Positions 18,894 to 27,064 of a stretch of 64,000 nucleotides of DNA are shown here, one piece after another. Each line of letters begins with the position of its first letter. Position 1 is the first letter of the stretch. This DNA is from an uncultured Sphingobacteriaceae bacterium (GTDB lineage: Bacteria; Bacteroidota; Bacteroidia; Sphingobacteriales; Sphingobacteriaceae): NCBI GenBank assembly GCA_946480915.1, contig CAMLLO010000023.1, positions 1 through 64,000 on the forward strand, in the 5' to 3' direction. Under the pieces are notes generated by a model. That model saw nothing but the letters and a program-made list of their open reading frames with translations. It was not told the DNA's origin and did not search any database. Made by a program: the position numbers and the translations under genes.

Positions 18894-19894
18894 AGATAGC
18901 TGTGTTAGCGCCAGTTGCGTGGCGGACACCGCCACGGCATTATGGCCCATGGGAACAGGTGGCGTCTAATGTTGCTGAGGGACTTGTTGCTGCAGGAATA
19001 GATGTTACCTTATTTGCCACGCAGGATTCTCTTACTAAAGGAAAACTGGATGCGGTGATAGCGAAAGGCTATGCCGAAGATATGAATGTGGATGCCAAGA
19101 CTGTTGAATGCCTGCACATTAGTAACCTGATGGAGAAGGCGGGGAGTTTTGATCTGATCCACAACCATTTTGATTTCCTTCCGCTTACGTATTCAAAACT
19201 AATCAGAACTCCTGTTTTAACTACCATACATGGCTTTTCATCTAAAAAAATAATTTCTGTTTATAAAAAATACAACCAGTCATCTCATTATGTATCAATA
19301 AGTAATTCGGACCGAAGCCCTGAATTACAATACCTGGGGACTGTGTATAATGGATTACGAATTTCTGATTTTACTTTCAATCCCGACCCTCACGATTATT
19401 TGTTGTTTTTAGGAAGAATACATCCTGATAAGGGTACAGCAGAAGCAATTGAAATTGCCCGTTGCTCTAAAAAGAAATTACTGATTGCAGGAATTATTCA
19501 GGATCAGGATTATTTTAATGAGAAGGTAAAACCCTTTTTAGGGGATGAAATTCAATTCCTCGGTCATGCCGGTCCGGAAATGCGTAACAAATTATTAGGG
19601 AATGCGATGGCGCTGCTTCATCCTATCCAGTTTAATGAACCTTTCGGGATGAGTGTAGCCGAAGCAATGCTTTGCGGAACACCGGTAATTGCTTTCAATA
19701 AAGGATCTATGCCCGAACTTATTGTCCATGAAAAAACCGGTTTTCTCGTAAATAATGTTCAGGAAGCCGTTGATGCACTGACTTCGATATCAAAATTAAA
19801 CCGGCAATCTTGTAATGACTGGGCTGCTTCCCATTTCTCTCAGGAAAAGATGGCAGCCGATTATATTCATTTTTATAAAACCATTCTTAACTAG
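18890..19894 (+). CDS. GT4-family glycosyltransferase
   Basis: A 334-residue GT-B transferase. The N-terminal part has MKIAVLAPVAWRTPPRHYGPWE and a HNHFDFLPL segment. The C-terminal part has LFLGRIHPDKGTAEAIEIA and the GT4 E-x7-E element in EPFGMSVAEAMLCGTPVIAF. It overlaps the preceding transferase gene by four bases. Its stop codon TAG lies inside CTAG at 19891-19894, the reverse strand of which is also the stop of the convergent GH130 gene. It probably builds the same glycan as its partner. Sugar specificity is not visible. Confidence 0.92.
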   Translation: MKIAVLAPVAWRTPPRHYGPWEQVASNVAEGLVAAGIDVTLFATQDSLTKGKLDAVIAKGYAEDMNVDAKTVECLHISNLMEKAGSFDLIHNHFDFLPLTYSKLIRTPVLTTIHGFSSKKIISVYKKYNQSSHYVSISNSDRSPELQYLGTVYNGLRISDFTFNPDPHDYLLFLGRIHPDKGTAEAIEIARCSKKKLLIAGIIQDQDYFNEKVKPFLGDEIQFLGHAGPEMRNKLLGNAMALLHPIQFNEPFGMSVAEAMLCGTPVIAFNKGSMPELIVHEKTGFLVNNVQEAVDALTSISKLNRQSCNDWAASHFSQEKMAADYIHFYKTILN

Positions 19895-21351
19895 ATGCTT
19901 TTTAATTTATTCAGTAGATCCTTTAAATCTACTGAGGCAAAAGAGGACGAATAGTCTGATAGTCCGTAGGGAATAATTAGTTGGCCGTTGTTGATAATAG
20001 ATCCGCAAGAGTAAACTACATTAGGTACGTATCCTTCACGTTCATCTGGATTTGGAACTAATAAAGGCTCTTTCAGCCGGCCGATTTCCACAGATGGATC
20101 GTCAAGCTTTAACAAGCAGGCACTCAGGCAATATCTGCGCATAGGGCCAACCGCATGAGTGATTACAAGCCACCCTTCCTCGGTTTCAATAGGCGACCCG
20201 CAATTTCCGATTTGCACAAATTCCCAACTGTATTTCGGCTGATGCAGTTTTATAGGATTTTCCCATACATTAATATTTTCCGAATACATGATGTAATTAT
20301 TCCATCCATCAATACGCGATAACATGGCATATTTTCCATTTATTTTACGTGGAAATAAAGCCAGATTTTTATTTTGCGCGCCCGCACCAAATAGTGGTCC
20401 TATTTTAAAGTCATAAAAATCTTTAGTTTTTAAAAGTTTAGGCATTATAATGACACCATCATAAGCGGTATAGGTGGCATAATAGGTTATCTGGCCATCG
20501 TCCCCGATAAACTTAGTAAAACGGGCATCTTCAATGCCTTTTCGTTCAAATTCTGATATTGGAAATATTACCCTGTCGGAGATGTCAGTATCCATGGAAA
20601 AGATAATTTCGTAATATGAATCCGACAACCATAACACTTTTTCGAGCTCTACATCCCTTACCGGGTCGGGCTCAATTTTTTGTGATTCAAGAATGATCCT
20701 TCTTAATGTTAAATAATCGAAGTGTTCATCAAGTTTAGTATCCAATTCCTTTAACACATTAACACTAACATGTGATACTAAAGCTTTTTCAAGAAAGAGC
20801 TTTTTATTGTAAGTAGCGCTCCGAATAATCTCGGCTTCATCAATATAATTTCCGACGGGGATAACACTAATATTATTGAATTTGTCGATTAATGCCCGTC
20901 TGAATACGATTGATGAAATGTGCCCTTCGCCAACTGCTCTGAAACTAATGATCAGGCGTCTTTCGCCTTCTTCAAGATCGGTCTGGTTGGGGTCTTCAAT
21001 AATCGAGGGGTTAAAAAATGCGGCCGATTCAATAGAATATTCATGTGTAAAGTATGAGCCGAGAAGCAATTTTCGATAAGGTGGAATACTATCGTAATCA
21101 ATTGCCAGGGCATCAAATAAAAATGTAAGCTTACTGCAATGCCTCTGCAGTATTTTTGTGATATTTCTATGCCTTTTTGAATATTCTTGTAAAAGCGGTG
21201 ATATGATGCTGAAAACTTGTTCGTCGCTCAAAGCCATCACCATGTTGATTACTTCTTTGCCACGTTCATCTCCGTTAAAAAAAAATCTGGCAATTACACG
21301 TTTAGGATCAGGGTATACTTTAATGGGTTTCCGCTCTATAGGGAGTCTCAT
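19891..21351 (-). CDS. GH130-family glycoside phosphorylase-like enzyme (stand-alone)
   Basis: A 486-residue paralogue of the catalytic half of the fusion at 13030. Shared blocks include DPKRVIARFFFNG, LLLGSYFTHEYSIESAAFFN, GIEDARFTKF (probable catalytic Asp), NLALFPRKINGKYAMLSR, GSPIETEEGWLVITHAVG and EREGYVPNVVYSCG. No signal peptide is seen, so it acts in the cytoplasm. GH130 members are best known for phosphorolysis of beta-1,4- or beta-1,2-mannosides; this long-N-terminus subgroup may differ. It converges on the glycosyltransferase pair, forming one locus. The receiver domain of the fusion is absent here. Confidence 0.9.
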   Translation of the reverse strand: MRLPIERKPIKVYPDPKRVIARFFFNGDERGKEVINMVMALSDEQVFSIISPLLQEYSKRHRNITKILQRHCSKLTFLFDALAIDYDSIPPYRKLLLGSYFTHEYSIESAAFFNPSIIEDPNQTDLEEGERRLIISFRAVGEGHISSIVFRRALIDKFNNISVIPVGNYIDEAEIIRSATYNKKLFLEKALVSHVSVNVLKELDTKLDEHFDYLTLRRIILESQKIEPDPVRDVELEKVLWLSDSYYEIIFSMDTDISDRVIFPISEFERKGIEDARFTKFIGDDGQITYYATYTAYDGVIIMPKLLKTKDFYDFKIGPLFGAGAQNKNLALFPRKINGKYAMLSRIDGWNNYIMYSENINVWENPIKLHQPKYSWEFVQIGNCGSPIETEEGWLVITHAVGPMRRYCLSACLLKLDDPSVEIGRLKEPLLVPNPDEREGYVPNVVYSCGSIINNGQLIIPYGLSDYSSSFASVDLKDLLNKLKSI

Positions 21352-21518
21352 ACTTTAAATTAAATCGACAGGAATATTACACAATAATTATCAATAACCG
21401 ATAATGATTAAAAAAAGTATAATGCCATACAAGTTCCATCACAACAAATGGATAGAACACAGAGTTTGAGACTGGATGAGATTTAAAGTTACTGAGAGAG
21501 ATGTCCAAATTATGGAGG

Positions 21519-21556
21519 TATAAGCCTTTGTACCGCGGATATCTCACCTGCACAAT
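21519..21556 (+). repeat. Intergenic repeat copy shared with 11.4 kb and 24.9 kb
   Basis: TATAAGCCTTTG (21519-21530) is followed by ACCGCGG and ATATCTCACCTGCACAAT (21532-21556). The second part matches 11426-11452 except for two extra bases and one mismatch. The first 12 bases recur exactly at 24858-24869, again followed by CCGC. All three sit between genes, suggesting decayed copies of one dispersed element. Confidence 0.45.
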
Positions 21557-21584
21557 GCAATTACAAATTGCTGAAAGTCCCCCT

Positions 21585-22148
21585 CTAAACCCTAAGCGAA
21601 CCCCGGAATGCTCTGGCTGCATAATAAGATTCCGCCCCGTTATGATACAGGAAGACATGATTGTAGCGGCGATCGCAAAAAAAGGCACCGCCAAGTTCTC
21701 TGATCTCAGAGGGGGTTTTTATCCAGCTCGATGTTTTTAAATCAAAATTCCCAAGCTTCTGCAGCTCCCGGTACTGTTCTTCGCTTAAAAGTTCGATGGC
21801 CATATCGCTTGCCATACCAATGGCGCTATTTGCCGGTTTATGTTCTTTCCTGGATTCCAAAGCTTCAACGTCGTAACAAACACTTCTGCGACCTTTGGGA
21901 CTCTCCGCTGAACAATCATAAAAAATGTATTCGTCCGTATTTTTGTCATGAGCAACAACATCCGGTTCACCACCGGTACTCTCCATTTCATTCAGCGACC
22001 ACATTTTTCCTGGGTCGGCTTCTAGCTTAGTTTGTACTTTAGCCCATTCAATATCTTTATGGCGGCTCATGTTTTTCTCAAAGCGGGTTTTCAATGTTCT
22101 GAGCAGTTCCTCAGTTTGTTGTAGCGATAGAGTTTTTTCGTTTCCCAT
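21585..22148 (-). CDS. DUF4256-family protein
   Basis: A 187-residue cytoplasmic protein whose sequence matches the DUF4256 pattern as I know it: an N-terminal helical part (RFEKNMSRHKDIEWAKVQ), MESTGGEPDVV, EYIFYDCSAESPKGRRS, and a C-terminal GGAFFCDRRYNHVFLYHNGA block ending in YYAARAFRGSLRV. No function is known for the family. It appears to be a single-gene unit, followed in the same orientation by nothing closer than the GH130 gene 233 bp away. Confidence 0.85.
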   Translation of the reverse strand: MGNEKTLSLQQTEELLRTLKTRFEKNMSRHKDIEWAKVQTKLEADPGKMWSLNEMESTGGEPDVVAHDKNTDEYIFYDCSAESPKGRRSVCYDVEALESRKEHKPANSAIGMASDMAIELLSEEQYRELQKLGNFDLKTSSWIKTPSEIRELGGAFFCDRRYNHVFLYHNGAESYYAARAFRGSLRV

Positions 22149-22249
22149 ATCAATACTGTGTTATTTGGGTTTAGTTATAGTTTTTTTCTTTGTTGCTATC
22201 ACCAAAAAAACTTATAAAGAATATTGTTTCCGCCTGTTAGACTGGCTTG

Positions 22250-22639
22250 TTACCCTTCATAGCTGTGAAATTCTGTTACAGTTAAGAAATATCCGTCAGG
22301 ATCACGGAAAGAAAACTCCTGTCTAAGGGAATTAGGATTTAAGTGAACCTCTTCCTCTATCACGCAACCGGCTTTTATTGCATTCTGATAAACCCCATTC
22401 ATGTTTTCTGTCCTGAAGTAAAGTAAAAGTCCATTTCCCACAGGAATGTTTGGATTAGCAATTGTCGGATGATTATGTTCTTCCCATTTGTGAAGGCAGA
22501 GAATGATTTTATTGTCATCTGAAACTAGAACAGCAAAATTGTCGCCACCGTGTTGCCTTTCAAATCGAAATATTCGTTCATACCATTGTGAGCTGGCTTC
22601 CACGTCTTTTACTGCAATTATTGGGTCTAATTTTGTCAT
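22250..22639 (-). CDS. VOC-family (glyoxalase/bleomycin-resistance-like) protein
   Basis: A 129-residue protein with the paired beta-alpha-beta-beta-beta units of the vicinal oxygen chelate fold: DPIIAVKDVEASSQWYERIF at the start and FSFRDPDGYFLTVTEFHS at the end, the latter carrying the common terminal Glu ligand. Typical members are small isomerases, dioxygenases or drug-binding proteins. No substrate can be assigned from the sequence or its neighbours. Confidence 0.88.
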   Translation of the reverse strand: MTKLDPIIAVKDVEASSQWYERIFRFERQHGGDNFAVLVSDDNKIILCLHKWEEHNHPTIANPNIPVGNGLLLYFRTENMNGVYQNAIKAGCVIEEEVHLNPNSLRQEFSFRDPDGYFLTVTEFHSYEG

Positions 22640-22749
22640 AGATTTTTTCCTTTGTTTGTCCCACCAACAATCTTGGTTTGGTATCGTTTAGTTCATAAAG
22701 TGTGCCCTGAACTCTTTAGCTAGCACCTGGTAAAGTTTGTAAGCTTTTT

Positions 22750-23514
22750 TTAATTCCAAATTTCATTCATTTCTGTCAGTATAATTGGTCTTCCGTCAGT
22801 AACAACAATTGTATGCTCGTGTTGGGCCATAAAACCTCCTTTATTTCCAACCATTGTCCAACCATCGCTTAAGGTTTCGGCATAGGTTGAACTTGTTGAT
22901 ATAAATGTTTCAATGGCAACGACAGAGTTTTTTTTAAATCTGGCCGGATTAAAAGGGTCTCTGTAATTCGCTATTTCGCTTGGCTCTTCGTGAAGGCTTT
23001 TTCCTACTCCGTGCCCTGTAAGGTTTTTGATGACTTTGTAACCACGTTTTTTGGCTTCCGTTTCTATTAAATGCCCGATCTCCGAAATTCGAACCCCGCC
23101 TTTTATATTGTATATTGCTTTATGTAGAATCTGCTTTGAAGCTTCTATAAGTTTTTGGTGTAGGTTGACATCATCGCCAATTACAAAAGAGCCGCCGTTG
23201 TCAGACCAAAAACCATTAAGCTCGGCTGAAACATCGATATTCACTAAATCGCCCTCTTTAAGTATTCTGGTGTCGGACGGAATACCGTGACAAAATTCAT
23301 TATTCACACTTATGCAGGTCCAACCTGGGAAGCGATAGGTTAAAAATGGCGCTGATTTAGCTCCCATATCGTTAAGGATTTGCCCGCCATAGTTATCTAA
23401 TTCCTTTGTACTCATACCTGGTTTGGCAAATTTTCTCATTTCTTTTAAAGTGATAGCAACTGCTTCACTTGCTTTTTTCATTCCGATTAATTCTGACTCA
23501 TTTGTTATTGACAT
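22750..23514 (-). CDS. map: Type I methionine aminopeptidase
   Basis: A 254-residue metalloprotease that removes the initiator methionine from nascent proteins. The five metal ligands are in place: Asp in VNIDVSAELNG, Asp in GFWSDNGGSF, His in LTGHGVGKSLHEEP, Glu in AIETF and Glu in QHEHTIVV. HGIPS upstream is also typical. The ATG at 23514 (MSITNESELIGMKKASE) is chosen because the preceding 23 codons of the longer frame are basic and have no family counterpart. It is away from ribosomal protein genes, so it may be an additional copy rather than the housekeeping one. Confidence 0.9.
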   Translation of the reverse strand: MSITNESELIGMKKASEAVAITLKEMRKFAKPGMSTKELDNYGGQILNDMGAKSAPFLTYRFPGWTCISVNNEFCHGIPSDTRILKEGDLVNIDVSAELNGFWSDNGGSFVIGDDVNLHQKLIEASKQILHKAIYNIKGGVRISEIGHLIETEAKKRGYKVIKNLTGHGVGKSLHEEPSEIANYRDPFNPARFKKNSVVAIETFISTSSTYAETLSDGWTMVGNKGGFMAQHEHTIVVTDGRPIILTEMNEIWN

Positions 23515-23788
23515 ATTTTTTTTAATTATAGTGTTGGTTTGTTTCGGTCGACGTAGTAGCCTGTTCGTCAATATTTTGAACACAAGCTTCAGTTTACTAA
23601 GTTTAACAGTAGCATCCTTTTAAGTTGAGAACTTTGCATCTTTTAAATTTTAAGTATGCCGCCAGAGCAAAACATTTTAAATGTAGAAAATTTCGAGAAC
23701 AAGCTCATCTGCAGTTTTATTTTTCAGCGGCGTAGGAGAACATTTGCCGGGTGTGAGAGGCGAACCGTATCACTTAATGGGAAGCCTG

Positions 23789-24682
23789 CTACTCGATTAG
23801 TGCCTGTCCTTCATTTCCTGTTGCCATTTTATAGGCCATTGCAGTCTCGGGAAGCGGCGTTAATGTATCCATTAACAGATCGTAAGTCCCTTTTTCAGAA
23901 AGTTCGTCGGCAACTTTTTTAATTAAAGCTAAAGTAGCTTTCATCAAACTTGAACCGAGGCTTAAACGGCTGACGCCTAAATCCTGCAGTTCACGCACCG
24001 ATGGAGGTAATCCTCCCCCAATTGCAGGATTTGAAAGAATATTGACCGGGGCATTAATTTCCTTAACCAATGTCGAAATCATCTCTTTTTCCCACACAGG
24101 CTGTACAAATATGCAATCTGCACCAGCTTCGCGGTATTTATTGCCACGCTTTATTGATTCTGATAATTTTTCTCGCGGCGAACCTAATGACGTATAAAAT
24201 GAATCAGTTCTGGCATTAATGACTAAATGAAAACCTAGTGAATCCGACAATGCTCGAATAGCTGATATTCTTTCACAAAATTCCATCTCGTCGATTAATA
24301 CTGGATTTAAATTAATACTGTCTTCGATGTTTATTCCGATAATTCCTGTTGCGATTATCTTTCTAACCGAATCAATTATTTCATTTAAATTATTTCCATA
24401 TCCGGCTTCTATATCCACAGTTACAGGAACATGTACTGCATTTACGATTCCTTTAATAGTTTCAATCATTTCAGATAACTGTATCACCTCGCAGTCAGGA
24501 TATCCCAAAGAGGCAGCTATTCCCATACTTGTTGTTGCGATTGCTTTATAGCCACATGCCTCTATTAATTTAGAACTTCCGGTGTCCCACGAGTTTAACA
24601 GAACCAGAATTTCTTTATCCTGATGATATTTCAAGAACAAGTCGGCTTTTTCTTTTTGAATACTTGAAACCATACCATGCAC
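23789..24682 (-). CDS. Isocitrate lyase/PEP mutase-family protein
   Basis: A 297-residue TIM-barrel protein. Recognisable elements are LLNSWDTGSSKLIEACGYKA, the metal-binding region VTVDIEAGYGN, IIGINIEDS, VINARTDSF and GADCIFVQPVW. The family includes phosphonopyruvate-forming mutases, 2-methylisocitrate lyases and oxaloacetate decarboxylases acting on C–C or C–P bonds of oxo-acids. The catalytic Cys loop of true isocitrate lyases is not evident, so a PEP-mutase-like or lyase role is more likely; substrate unknown. It is a single gene. Confidence 0.87.
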   Translation of the reverse strand: MHGMVSSIQKEKADLFLKYHQDKEILVLLNSWDTGSSKLIEACGYKAIATTSMGIAASLGYPDCEVIQLSEMIETIKGIVNAVHVPVTVDIEAGYGNNLNEIIDSVRKIIATGIIGINIEDSINLNPVLIDEMEFCERISAIRALSDSLGFHLVINARTDSFYTSLGSPREKLSESIKRGNKYREAGADCIFVQPVWEKEMISTLVKEINAPVNILSNPAIGGGLPPSVRELQDLGVSRLSLGSSLMKATLALIKKVADELSEKGTYDLLMDTLTPLPETAMAYKMATGNEGQALIE

Positions 24683-24989
24683 TTTATTGATTTTAATATA
24701 AAGTATTTTACTCTCATTGAACGTCCCTAGGGTTTAACGGTTTATATTATTTCCGGTTAAAAGCCCTTCATGGTCGCATAAGTACTAATGTAAATAAAAA
24801 GCACAGCAGAATTTTCTCAAAGATCAAATACTTTTCTGCGAGCTTAGTGTATCAAACTATAAGCCTTTGCGCCGCCTAAAAATTACCGCGCGGCAGGCCC
24901 CACTCACAAGGAGCAGAATTCGAAAAAGCGGCAGCGTGATTTGGTGGCCTTTTTATAAACGCAGTCAATGTTCTTCCCAGCTTAAAAGG

Positions 24990-25024
24990 CAAAAAAAAAC
25001 CAGGGGACGATGCGGCCCCCTGGT
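24990..25024 (-). terminator. Strong minus-strand intrinsic terminator
   Basis: The stem ACCAGGGG (24999-25006) with CCCCTGGT (25017-25024) encloses a 10-nt GC-rich loop. Read on the minus strand it is followed by an uninterrupted run of nine T (plus-strand A run 24991-24999). On the plus strand there is no T tract after the stem, so the signal is directional. No recognised minus-strand gene ends here, only the small frame at 25038-25172. Confidence 0.85.
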
Positions 25025-25037
25025 GTGGAATTGTTTT

Positions 25038-25172
25038 TCAGGAAATATTTTGCTTTCTAAGCTCTTTTGACCAATGCTCTCTTTGTACATTGCTCTTAAC
25101 AATGATGCTGCAAACTCTTTTAAGTTTCCATTCATCTGCTTTGTAGGATGCTCTATTACGGACTTGTATCAT
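25038..25172 (-). CDS. Possible small basic protein above an intrinsic terminator
   Basis: A 44-codon frame starting MIQVRNRASYKADEWKLKRV and stopping at 25038, 14 bp before the terminator stem on the same strand. An in-frame ATG further upstream would extend it to about 58 residues. It is rich in Lys and Arg and matches no family I recognise. The support is positional: a strong directional terminator needs a transcript, and this is the only minus-strand frame ending just in front of it. A non-coding small RNA would explain the data equally well. Confidence 0.3.
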   Translation of the reverse strand: MIQVRNRASYKADEWKLKRVCSIIVKSNVQREHWSKELRKQNIS

Positions 25173-25349
25173 AAGGGTTACATTACAATGTTTACGCTGG
25201 CTCCGAATGATCATTTGATAACCAAAGCTTATAATTTCAGGAGCTTCGTATCAGCAGCCCGCAGCCTGTATCCGCCTGAAATTCACCGCTCGTTTTATTG
25301 GCTTAATGTCACAATTCCATTAAGCATTCGGTAAACGCAGAAAATGTTT

Positions 25350-25370
25350 TAGGTTTGTTGACTAATCAAC
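25350..25370 (+). promoter_or_regulatory. Promoter -7 box overlapped by a MarR-type operator
   Basis: TAGGTTTG (25350-25357) fits the Bacteroidota TAnnTTTG box. It overlaps by one base the palindrome GTTGACTAATCAAC (25357-25370), whose arms GTTGA/TCAAC are perfect around CTAA. The palindrome ends 6 bp before the MarR start codon. MarR proteins commonly bind such sites to repress their own operon. No convincing -33 TTG is seen. Confidence 0.6.
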
Positions 25371-25376
25371 TATTGA

Positions 25377-25811
25377 ATGGGCAACGATTTGGAATTCTCT
25401 ATTGGCTATATCATCGGGACAACCCGGCGGCTTATTCTTAAAAAGCTGAACGAGGCTTTTGTTAAAAATAATATCCCGATTACCATAGAGCAGTTCATTT
25501 TTTTAAGCACTTTAAAGGATCAATCCGGCGATGTTACCCAGCAAGATATGGCCTGTCTTACCTGTAAAGATAAATCGGCCATTTTAAGAACCATAGACAT
25601 TCTGGAGAAAAAGGGCCTGGTAAAACGTCAGGCAGCGTCCGGGGATAGGAGAAAGAACACTTTAATAATTGCCGAAGGTTGCGAAGATCTTTTTGCACAG
25701 ATTATAAAGATTGAAAAAGAAATAACCACCAGTTTGAAAGAAGGGATTAGTGACACCGATTACGAAGCAATGCTGAGGGCTCTCGATAAAATTCAACACA
25801 ACGCAAGATAA
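25377..25811 (+). CDS. MarR-family transcriptional regulator
   Basis: A 144-residue winged-helix protein: N-terminal dimerisation helix (YIIGTTRRLILKKLNEAFVK), recognition region (VTQQDMACLTCKDKSAILRTIDILEKKGLV) and basic wing (KRQAASGDRRKNTLIIAEG). It is the first gene of the operon with the RND efflux genes, starting 26 bp before the adaptor gene, and has a palindrome at its own promoter. It probably represses the pump until a toxic ligand binds. The ligand is unknown. Confidence 0.92.
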   Translation: MGNDLEFSIGYIIGTTRRLILKKLNEAFVKNNIPITIEQFIFLSTLKDQSGDVTQQDMACLTCKDKSAILRTIDILEKKGLVKRQAASGDRRKNTLIIAEGCEDLFAQIIKIEKEITTSLKEGISDTDYEAMLRALDKIQHNAR

Positions 25812-25837
25812 TACAATAACAATTAGAATACACCTAG

Positions 25838-27013
25838 ATGAACAAGTCTGTAATTACCCTTTTCCTGGCAATTTTTTCAAGCAGTGCAATACTTGTATCC
25901 TGCGGTACCAGCACAGGCAAAAATGCGGCAGCCGCAGCCGATCCGAATGCAATTAAAGATTATAAAACACTCACTATCGAGCCACGTGAGGCCGTGTTAA
26001 CAAGCGATTTTCCAGCTACGATTGAAGGCGAGCAAACGGTAGAGATCAGACCACGTGTGGATGGAAATATAGAAAGGATCTATGTAAGCGAAGGAGCACT
26101 GGTATCAAAAGGACAGGTACTTTTTCAAATAAACGGCGATTTGTTTGAGCAACAGGTACGCTCTGCTGCTGCAACTGTTGGCATCGCTCAGGCCAATGTA
26201 AACGCCGCCCGCATGCAGGTAAACAAAGTAAAGCCCTTGGTAGACAAAGATATTATCAGCAAGTACGAACTGGAAAGTGCACAATATAGCCTGCAGTCTA
26301 TGCAGGCGTCGCTGGCACAGGCAAAAGCCGCATTAAGCAATGCGAAAACAAATTTATCGTATACCTATGTTAAAAGTCCGGCCAATGGTGTTATAGGCCG
26401 TATCCCCTATAAAATTGGCGCTTTGGTGAGCAGTAATATCACCGAACCTTTAACTACTGTTGCAAATGTGAGTAAAGTATATGCGTATTTTTCTATGAAC
26501 GAAAAGCAGTTGCTAGAGTTTAGCCGCACTACAGGGGGTGCAACCTTGCAGGCTAAATTTGCCAGCCTTCCGCCGGTTCAGCTTATCCTTTCGGATGGTA
26601 CTGTTTATCCTCAAACAGGAAAAATTGAAACGGCAAGCGGACTAATCAACACAGCAACAGGTTCTACAAGTATAAAAGCCTCGTTTTCGAATAGTGCAGG
26701 AATACTTAGGAGCGGAGGCACGGGCCGGGTAAGAATTCCGGTGACCATCAGCGATGCATTGATGGTGCCGCAAAGCGCTACTTACGAAATACAGGGACGA
26801 CGTTTTGTGTATGTAGTGGGTGATAGTGCTAAGGTGAAGTCTGTTGCTGTCAGGGTGAATCCTTCAGCTGCCGGCCAGGCATTCGTTGTACAGGAGGGAA
26901 TAAAGGCAGGCGACCAGATCGTGATTGAAGGGGTCGCAGCTTTGCGTGAGGGTGCAAAAATAAAACCTGTAACCGTAAATGCCGACAGTGTTTACACTAC
27001 AGAAAAACTCTAA
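25838..27013 (+). CDS. RND efflux periplasmic adaptor lipoprotein
   Basis: A 391-residue AcrA/MexA-type membrane-fusion protein that links the inner-membrane pump to the outer-membrane channel. The lipobox ILVSCG places lipidation at Cys22. A lipoyl-like half (IRPRVDGNIERIYVSEGALVS) and its return (YVKSPANGVIGRIPYKIGALV) flank a helical hairpin at about 95-165, followed by beta-barrel and membrane-proximal domains (VPQSATYEIQGRRFVYVVGD). Encoded between the MarR regulator and the pump. Confidence 0.95.
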   Translation: MNKSVITLFLAIFSSSAILVSCGTSTGKNAAAAADPNAIKDYKTLTIEPREAVLTSDFPATIEGEQTVEIRPRVDGNIERIYVSEGALVSKGQVLFQINGDLFEQQVRSAAATVGIAQANVNAARMQVNKVKPLVDKDIISKYELESAQYSLQSMQASLAQAKAALSNAKTNLSYTYVKSPANGVIGRIPYKIGALVSSNITEPLTTVANVSKVYAYFSMNEKQLLEFSRTTGGATLQAKFASLPPVQLILSDGTVYPQTGKIETASGLINTATGSTSIKASFSNSAGILRSGGTGRVRIPVTISDALMVPQSATYEIQGRRFVYVVGDSAKVKSVAVRVNPSAAGQAFVVQEGIKAGDQIVIEGVAALREGAKIKPVTVNADSVYTTEKL

Positions 27014-27064
27014 ATCCGTCTATTATCGTCACGTTCAATTTAAGGCTTCTTTTCCCTTATTCGT

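Larger units (their letters stand above)
24683..25376. other. Spacer of 694 bp with an orphan minus-strand terminator
   Basis: No large gene is supported. It contains a repeat remnant at 24858-24869, a strong minus-strand terminator at 24990-25024, a small minus-strand frame (25038-25172) directly above it, and the promoter/operator of the MarR efflux operon at 25350-25370. The plus-strand frame 25074-25334 has no recognisable domain and is not called. Confidence 0.6.

Noticed and set aside
25074..25334. Plus-strand 86-codon frame upstream of MarR
   Set aside because: No domain, opposite to the strong terminator, and runs toward the MarR promoter; treated as chance.
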